From Gnetum montanum (lineage: Eukaryota; Streptophyta; Gnetopsida; Gnetales; Gnetaceae), in assembly GCA_015680685.1 (NCBI GenBank), contig MNCI01002312.1, forward strand, positions 454,105 through 517,651: a DNA stretch of 63,547 bases, read 5' to 3'. Made by a program: the position numbers and the translations under genes. Of the stretch, positions 57,382-63,547 are shown piece by piece (positions within the stretch are counted from its first letter, which is position 1; every line of letters starts with the position of its first letter). The notes beneath the pieces are model-generated. The model saw only the letters and a program-made list of their open reading frames with translations, did no database searches and was not told where the DNA came from.

Positions 57382-59590
57382 TGAAACACCATCAAATCTA
57401 GACTATGGCTCCCCAATTTTGCAAAATTTTAGCTAAGTGTTGAGACTATGCTATTTCCTAGATGGAAGCATAGTCAGCCTCTTGTGGAGAGCATAGTTAG
57501 TAGAAGGCGAACTTTTGTAAATTTTTGCTAAGTGTTGAGACTATGCTGAACCTTTGGTGGAGAGCGTAGTCAGTAGGAAGGCCCCTTTTGTAAATATTTT
57601 CTAATTGTTGACACTATGCTATCCCCCAGATGGGGAGCATAGTTAGTCTCTCATAGAGAGCATAGTCAGCAAAGGGCCAATTTTGCAAATTTTTCTAAGT
57701 GTTGAGACTATGCTCTTCTCTAGATGGAAGTGTATTCAACCTCTAATGGAGAGCATAGTTAGTAAAAAGCTAGTTTTCATAAATTTTTGTTAAGTGTCAA
57801 GACTACGCTCAACCATAGTTGAGAGTGTAGTTAACAAGAAGGCTAGTTTTGCAAATTTTTTCTAAGTTTTGACACTATGCTCTTCCCTAGATGCGAGCAT
57901 AGTTAGCCTCTGATGGAGAGCATAGTTAGCCTCTTGTGGAGAGTGTAGTCAATAGGAAGGCTAGTTTTGAAAATTTTTTCTAAGTGTTAACACTACACTC
58001 TTCCATAGATGGGAGCATAGTTAGCACTCGTGGAGAGCATAGTCATTAAAAGAACAATTTTTGCAAATATTTGCTAAGTGTTGACACTATTCTCTCTTCC
58101 AAATGTGAGTGTAGTCAGCCTCTTGTAGAGAGCATAGTCAGCAAAAGGCCATTTTTGCAAATTTTTCTAAGTGTTGAGACTAGCTCTTCCCTAGATGGGA
58201 GTGTAGCTAGCCTCTCATATAAGAAGCAAGTTTTACAAGTCTTAGCAAGTCTTAGGACTATGCTCACCACTAGTTGGGAGTATAGTCAACCTCCCGTGGA
58301 GAGCATAGTCTTCAAAAATCCATTTTGTCACAAGATTTCACTAGCATTGAGACTATGCTCTTCCCTAGCCCATAGTGTAATCAGCCTCTTGTAGAGAGTG
58401 TTGTTAGCTAGAATAGTCTCCAAAAACCACCACAACTCACAACAATGCTTAGCTCAGCTCTAGAACATAGTCAACTCACCTTTGGCAACTGTAGTCAACA
58501 AAATGCCTCTTTCTTATATCTACTTTTTCCCAAAAGTTGTAACTACACTTGGCCCCACATGAGAGCATGAAGAGCATAGTCATGTAGAGCATAGTTTCTA
58601 CCTTTCATTTTTCAAGTACCCTACAGTCTTCTCAGCACACACATATGATTAGCAACATAGTCATAGTGTCATAGCCTCACAGAGTCTGGTAGAGCACACT
58701 AAAGCATAGCATCAATAGCTCCATCAGTATACCACATGAATAGTGACTACGTTGACTGTAGTCTCAACCATCCCCTCCACCACATGGCAACCATTCCACA
58801 TTTTTCACCAATCCTAGACCTATAAGTACCCATGCCCTCAAATTTTTTAGGGTTTTTGAATTGAAGGGTTGGAAAATCTAAGGAGTGCTTGGGAAAAAAC
58901 CAAAGACATTTTGGTGAGCTAAGAATAGGTGAAGTTACAAACCATCATAGAATCCCACAACCTAATAGAACATTGTAGCCAACAACACACCATGGCAACA
59001 AACTCGGCAAATGTAGTCACCTGAATGAAATGCTAGTCTTTATGGCCAGACACCTTAGAGACTATGATTATGCTACCCACTATACCTATTATAAACCATG
59101 TACCTTCTAACCTCTTTTGGTGTTAACTATTCTCAACCCTAGTTGGGGGTGGTGTTCTACTTTGCTCTCTCCCTCCTTGAATTTTCTACATTTTATTTGC
59201 ATTTATTTGCTATTTTATCACATAGTCACATTGGAACTATGTCGGACAATGGTTTCTGTGCATTAACACTACCAACTTTACTGAAACTCTTAACTATAGT
59301 CACCCCCTTGGGCACCTCTTGACTATGCTCAATCCTACTAACACCATAAAGACTACAAACACTACAAGTACTATTTGCACCCTTAGCACTGTCTCACATT
59401 AGCATCATAGCTAACCATGCTGCACCCCCTATTGCATCTTGTAAGTCCCTATTCAATTGGCCAAACCATCCAAGACATCTTGTCTCCACCTCTAGAAGGC
59501 CCTCATGTGGATTTAGGGTTAAGTTATGTGCCCTTGGACCTCGATGTTCCATCTATCAACATTTTTTATCATTACATGTGTAATTCAACA
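57382..59590 (+). repeat. 3' LTR of element B
   Basis: The second copy of the B LTR begins TGAAACACCATCAAATC. Its U3 array of GAGAGCATAGTTAGCC units spans 57430-58420. CTATAAGTACCC at about 58819 is a mutated TATA box. It is about 150 bp longer than the 5' copy, mainly in the array. Confidence 0.8.
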
Positions 59591-59599
59591 AAATTCTAC

Positions 59600-60330
59600 A
59601 ATCAAAATAATCTTGTGGTAGAATGAGGCCAAAAAGCATGAAAAGTTGAATGAACACTTATGGGATCAAGTTGGTATGTATAAGAAAATAAACATAAAGG
59701 AAATCCATATGTCCAAAGCTTGCATCAGATCCATGTCAATGCAAAATTCTGATTGATAGCCCATCATGGATAGTTGTGCCTTGGTCCAGAAAGCAGAAGT
59801 GAAGAATAAAGACCTATAGATTGAGGATTTAAAGGAATACATTGCATTACCTAACCTTGGATATGCCAACCTTGCCATGTTAATAGTAAGTTAGCCATGA
59901 AATGAATTGGAGTAGTAGGTAGTGACCACCTATGCATTATATGAGAAAGAGCTTGTAGATAGAAAACTTGATTTACAAAAACATCATGTAGCAAACTCAG
60001 AATTGGAGGTGATTAAAGCTTGCTACCATGGATAAAGGGATGTTGCCTTAGACCTAGCTTAGAGATTAATAGATCATCATGAGTTAAAAGAAAAGGCCAA
60101 GGAATTTGAGGAGGAACAACGATAGTTTACGGCTTGGTATGTGAAGGTTAACAAAATGTTTCCACAACTACCATGTCATTAGGATGTACCAGTGCTAGCA
60201 CACATTGGTTTAGTGGCTTGGATGATGCATGATCCAAGGATAGAAAAATAAAAGTTATAGGAACTACTCAACCATTACAAATTTTAGAAGTGTAGTGACA
60301 AAGGGAAGTGATTGATGGAGGAGCCATTGC
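59600..60330 (+). pseudogene. ORF X of element A, 3' part
   Basis: This is the continuation of the frame interrupted at 36262. It reads HEKLNEHLWDQVGMYKK, LPNLGYANLAMLIVS (59.85-59.89 kb), TTYALYEKELVDRKLDLQKH, LPCH plus DVPVLAHIGLVAWMMHDP (about 60.2 kb), and ends near 60.33 kb. These match ORF X of D (LANLHYANLAMLIAG, DVPILAHIGEATWMMNDP). The protein is largely coiled coil with a conserved C-terminal motif. Function unknown. Confidence 0.7.
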
Positions 60331-60523
60331 CTTTGGAAACTACATGAGCTTCCCATTTTTGTGTCTTGTAATGTTGTGTCCAAATTTTTGTAAAACACAA
60401 TTATGGCATGTAAAAGTCCATTTATTTTTTTTAATTGTTTGAGTTAGTTAATAATTCCATACCATCCCAATATTTTGTAAAGAACTTGTTCCTCAGTTTG
60501 TTTAACTCAAGGATGAGTTTTCA

Positions 60524-60539
60524 TTTAGTTTTGGGGGTA
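60524..60539 (+). other. Polypurine tract of element A
   Basis: TTAGTTTTGGGGGTA stands directly before the 3' LTR start at 60540, as in D. Confidence 0.6.
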
Positions 60540-61034
60540 TGATGAGTTATGATTTTATAAGCTCCAATATTGGAGCCTTGATATTGGATACATAATATTA
60601 GGTCCATAGAAATGATGTTGGATATCCAATATCATCTCTTCCATGTTAGCCTATAAATACAACACTTGGATGCATGGTTGAGAGAGTTTTTAGTTTTATA
60701 TTTTAGTTAGCTTTTCATAGATTGTTGATTTTCAATTTTGTTATTTTCTAGTGCATGTTCACGGTGTGATGTTTGTAATTCTATGACATCCTTATTCAAG
60801 TGTGATGTACTTGAACATGTTATATGACTAGAAATAAAGATTGTGATTACTTTGATCATTGTAGCATCCACTTAGATTTATTATTGCTTTTAATCATTCA
60901 ATTATTTAATTGTTTCCTATTTTCCTTAGTTAATATTCCCATTTATTACTCTTTACGATTCTTGTCATTAAGTGGAAAGAGTATGACTAATCATGAGCAT
61001 TTAAGTGTAACTACTTGATAACCCAATAGTGTCA
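60540..61034 (+). repeat. 3' LTR of element A, truncated
   Basis: It begins TGATGAGTTATGATT and matches the 5' LTR up to CCCAATAGTGT at 61032. TATAAATA is at 60652-60659. The last 400 bp are replaced by the sequence beginning TGTAGCGACCG. Confidence 0.85.
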
Positions 61035-61035
61035 T

Positions 61036-62130
61036 TGTAGCGACCGAAAACATTGGTGGCTAGAAAACACCAAAAGGTTGTCGGTCATGACAGTCTTAAC
61101 CCCAGATCCATGCGAGGGTTGTGCTAGATAAAATGGAAATAGGGCACCCTAAATAGTCTAGCTTATCAGACAGGGACTTAATCGGTGTTACTATAACCTT
61201 TTGCAAATTTTTAATTTGAAAGCAGTGCTTATAGGATAAAATGAAATTTGTTGAATGCAGGAAGGTGATAACAATGTAAAATGTAGTGATAAAGATAAAA
61301 ACAAAGAAAAAGTTATAGAATGCACCACTTCAAATTTATGACTTTACTTTTCCAGGTGGATACAATTGGTTGTACAACACTAGGAAGCATACAGATCCCA
61401 AGAGTAACTAGGACATTCAAAGCAAGCCAACAATGTTCTTGAATGCAAACTCCAAATCCAACAATGCCCAGATGTCACAAAGCCAACTTGTTAACCAAAT
61501 GCCAACTAAAAACAAGGGGGTTTGTTTTGCTAGCTGCTAACAAAATTTGTTAACTGCTCAAGTTTTCTGATTATGCGCAAAGGTGCTCAAAATTTGCTAA
61601 CCCTTTGATCATTGCTCATCGGGGTATTTATAGGACCAAGAGCATGCAGAAGATGTGATTTGGATGCCATGTGTCTTGGGCCAGTGTTTACGTGTCTATG
61701 CTACATGGAAATGCAAGACTGATTGACGAGTCTACCATGCTGTAATTGCGTTATCAGAACTTGGAGATATGTGCCAATGGTTGAAACAGGTGTAGTGCAT
61801 TGATGGCGTTATCGGTCCAATGATGTCTAATCCCCATTTTTGGAATGTGTTGGCACATTTAGCCATTGCATGGAATAGTTGGAATATTTTTTTTTTCAGG
61901 ATAGCACAAATGAAGAAGTTTAGTATGGTGAGTTAACAGAAAACAAGCTAATATGTGAAGTGTTTTGTTGTTAAGTTGTATGGAAGCAAAATCAGAAGAT
62001 TAAGGATCAGATTCTTTGCTATTAAAGGATACACTCCCTGTTAAAGTTGACAATGTATTATCGGATTATTTAAATTGGATTAACTAAGGGTCAGGTTTAA
62101 AAATTAGATTGGCTATCGTAATGCCCTGCA
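61036..62130 (+). mobile_element. Possible LTR or LTR-like insertion of another family
   Basis: The segment starts TGTAGCGACCGAAAAC where A's LTR is cut, and ends at ...ATGCCCTGCA at 62130, giving TG...CA ends. A TATTTATAG box lies at 61625-61633. Base composition differs from the surrounding elements. No target duplication is visible and no internal domain follows, so this may be a solo LTR or the first part of a larger element. Confidence 0.4.
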
Positions 62131-62950
62131 TACGAAGGAGGCAAGAAAAACGCAACTCAGGAAATCAGGGAAAATAATGGCCAACGCTGCATGCCAAAAT
62201 GAACCAATCTTCAAACCTGCATAATGTAAACAAATTTAACACAAGAATTAGATCTGAAGGCAAGTGCACATCAGAAAACAAAGGACTAGCGTATGCAAGC
62301 AAGAAGGGGCGACTAAAACGGCATCTGCACATTCATTTGCAGAAAGGAAAAATGAGCAGTTTGCCTCATAAACAAAATTTTACTCAGCTCAACACCAGAA
62401 GAAAGGAAAAAAATGCGTGTAATCTTGGGTATATTTTAAATCAAAAAAATATATCAAAAGCTAAAAGCCCTATTCCTGCAGTATTGCTGATTGGCCAACA
62501 GGTTCAATGCTTCAACTGACGGAAATTCGGAACAGTCGCTGTACAGAGACCCAAAACCCTTAGCATCAAAGACCATTCCAGAACACCATTGTTGCTACAG
62601 ATTTTGTGCATTGGCTGCGGGCATCAAAACAATCTGGCCTTTGAACTGCCTTTTGCCCACCGAGTTGAGTGCAAGCTACCGTGGCAGGAGGATAACCGAA
62701 CGTGCAGAACCGTGACATCAAAATTGTTGGTATTTCCAGAGGACGGTTGCAGATCTAGGCAGAACACATGGTGGCATTTCCAAGTCCGGCGGCAGGGCAT
62801 TCTCCAATGGAGGCAGTTGCTGAAACATCTTCGGACAAGAATTTGGTTGCAAGATCTATGGCTTCACCTTCGGGCTCGTATTTTCGGTATTCTGAGTTTT
62901 TGAATCGCATAAAGTTAATCACCACTACTTTAAAAAGGGGGGAAGATTAA
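62131..62950. other. Unidentified GC-richer segment, probable third gene-fragment mosaic
   Basis: Composition is like the 21-23 kb mosaic. A frame at 62768-62950 on the plus strand reads MVAFPSPAAGHSPMEAVAET with a Ser-rich continuation, and the minus strand has PEGEAIDLATKFLSEDVSAT. I recognise neither. It lies upstream of a TATAAAAAG domain, as the other mosaics do. Confidence 0.4.
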
Positions 62951-63179
62951 ATTAGATTTTCCTAACATCATTATAACTTAGGGATATTTCATTTAGGAAT
63001 TTGAAAATAAAATAAGCTAAATTAACCAAATATTTTACTAAGCAAGACTTACAAGTAATTGCCCAATAAAATTGCATTAGATTACATTAGAAATATTATA
63101 AATTACATCTCTACTTATGAGTCTCATGTGTCAAATCCTGCAATAAAATACTTTGTTATGAAATATTCATGAAATACCT

Positions 63180-63547
63180 TATGAAAGGGAACATATGGCT
63201 ATTTATATTTGTAACTAAATTCTAGCATTTTTTATCTCCTTGGTGGTTGTAACCATCCAAAATTATTGTTGTAACTTACCTAACTAGTTGGATAAAAATA
63301 TCCTAGCTTGTTGGGCAAGTAAATTTTTAATTGGATAGTTCAATTACTTAGGAGTAAAGTTAGCTAGGATATTTAATAAGTAATCTCTCATTGGCAAACC
63401 AAGTTACTTGGGAGATAAGTTAGGTGAGATATTTTCAAAATGTAACTTCCCTACCTACCTTTGAGCCCTATAAAAAGGCTTCAGGGGTCAAGAGGTGAGG
63501 AGAGGGGAAGCATCAAGGAAGTCTCACATCACACTTGGAAGATTTGT
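63180..63547 (+). repeat. AT-rich terminal domain, copy 3 (cut by window end)
   Basis: It contains GGTGGTTGTAACCATCC, repeated TTAGCTAGGATATTT-type units (63290-63440), then CCCTATAAAAAGGCTTCAGG (TATA at 63479-63487) and AAGAGGTGAGGAGAGGGG. The TATA-proximal part resembles copies 1 and 2; the upstream repeats are a different set. Confidence 0.5.

Larger units (their letters stand above)
36269..59590 (+). mobile_element. Element B: LTR retrotransposon with gag-protease and an antisense intron-containing gene
   Basis: Two direct repeats of about 2.06 and 2.21 kb start TGAAACACCA and frame gag-protease (38.3-42.3 kb, plus), a short repeat array and a minus-strand gene with introns (43.26-53.29 kb). 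A tandem region, an integrase C-terminal remnant (55.54-55.86 kb, plus) and a second array follow. RT, RNase H and the integrase core are absent. Element C is inserted in it. B interrupts ORF X of A. The outer LTR ends are blurred by decay, and a clean target duplication is not seen. Confidence 0.75.
28742..61034 (+). mobile_element. Element A: gag plus ORF X LTR element without pol, split by element B
   Basis: The 5' LTR (28742-29634) and a truncated 3' LTR (60540-61034) are in direct orientation, about 893 bp when complete. In order it has a primer site, gag (29760-32260), a spacer, an internal promoter-like segment, and ORF X (34308-36262 and 59600-60330). Element B interrupts ORF X. No protease, RT, RNase H or integrase is found between gag and ORF X, so A depended on enzymes from a relative such as D. 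Without B it would be about 9 kb. The 3' LTR loses its last 400 bp to the sequence starting at 61036. Confidence 0.8.

Noticed and set aside
1-63547. tRNA, rRNA or organelle-derived DNA
   Set aside because: No cloverleaf, rRNA core or plastid or mitochondrial gene block was recognised on either strand. A covariance-model search was not possible here.

Overview
The window is nuclear plant DNA that is almost entirely retrotransposon. It is AT-rich and CpG-poor. It holds no intact long reading frame, three ambiguous bases (23543, 23584, 48669), and Ty3/gypsy-like elements nested in one another. The gene scraps are clearly land-plant: a class IV HD-Zip factor, the exon-junction protein Y14, casein kinase 1, a glycosyltransferase, a 20S proteasome alpha subunit and an hnRNP H/F-like protein. 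Old, uncleared and heavily mutated LTR elements with such captured pieces suggest a large-genome gymnosperm such as a conifer. That is inference; no diagnostic gene is present.

Layout by nesting depth. The oldest layer I can name is element B-prime, on the minus strand. It has gag and protease at 28.5-25.9 kb, a short repeat at 25.3 kb, and then a long intron-containing reading frame on the opposite strand (plus strand, exons between 5347 and 24945). Element D (5801-17772) is a nearly complete Ty3/gypsy element with two LTRs of about 893 bp, gag, protease, RT, RNase H, integrase and an extra 3-prime ORF ('ORF X'). It sits exactly on a splice donor of that antisense gene, and a five-base target duplication is visible. 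Element A (5' LTR 28742-29634, truncated 3' LTR 60540-61034) is a gag plus ORF X element without pol and lies in B-prime. Element B (LTRs of about 2.1 kb at 36269-38325 and 57382-59590) interrupts ORF X of A. B carries gag-protease, then the same antisense intron-containing gene as B-prime, then an integrase C-terminal remnant. Element C (46150-52950, minus strand) is a gag-only relative of A and D inserted in B's antisense gene, a few bases from the place where D hit B-prime.

Three other segments (about 0.78-2.2 kb, 21.0-23.2 kb and probably 62.1-62.95 kb) have higher GC. At least two are mosaics of short, apparently intronless pieces of unrelated genes in mixed orientation. Each mosaic is followed by a related AT-rich domain with a TATA box that points away from it.

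How it works together: D is the only copy that ever carried a full pol, so A and C probably moved with enzymes supplied by D-like elements. ORF X has its own promoter-like sequence. In A this closely matches A's own LTR core, and in D it matches D's LTR more loosely, which suggests a separate mRNA for ORF X. In B and B-prime the extra gene is antisense, so its introns are not spliced from the genomic RNA and survive transposition. Nothing here looks like a functional host gene today.
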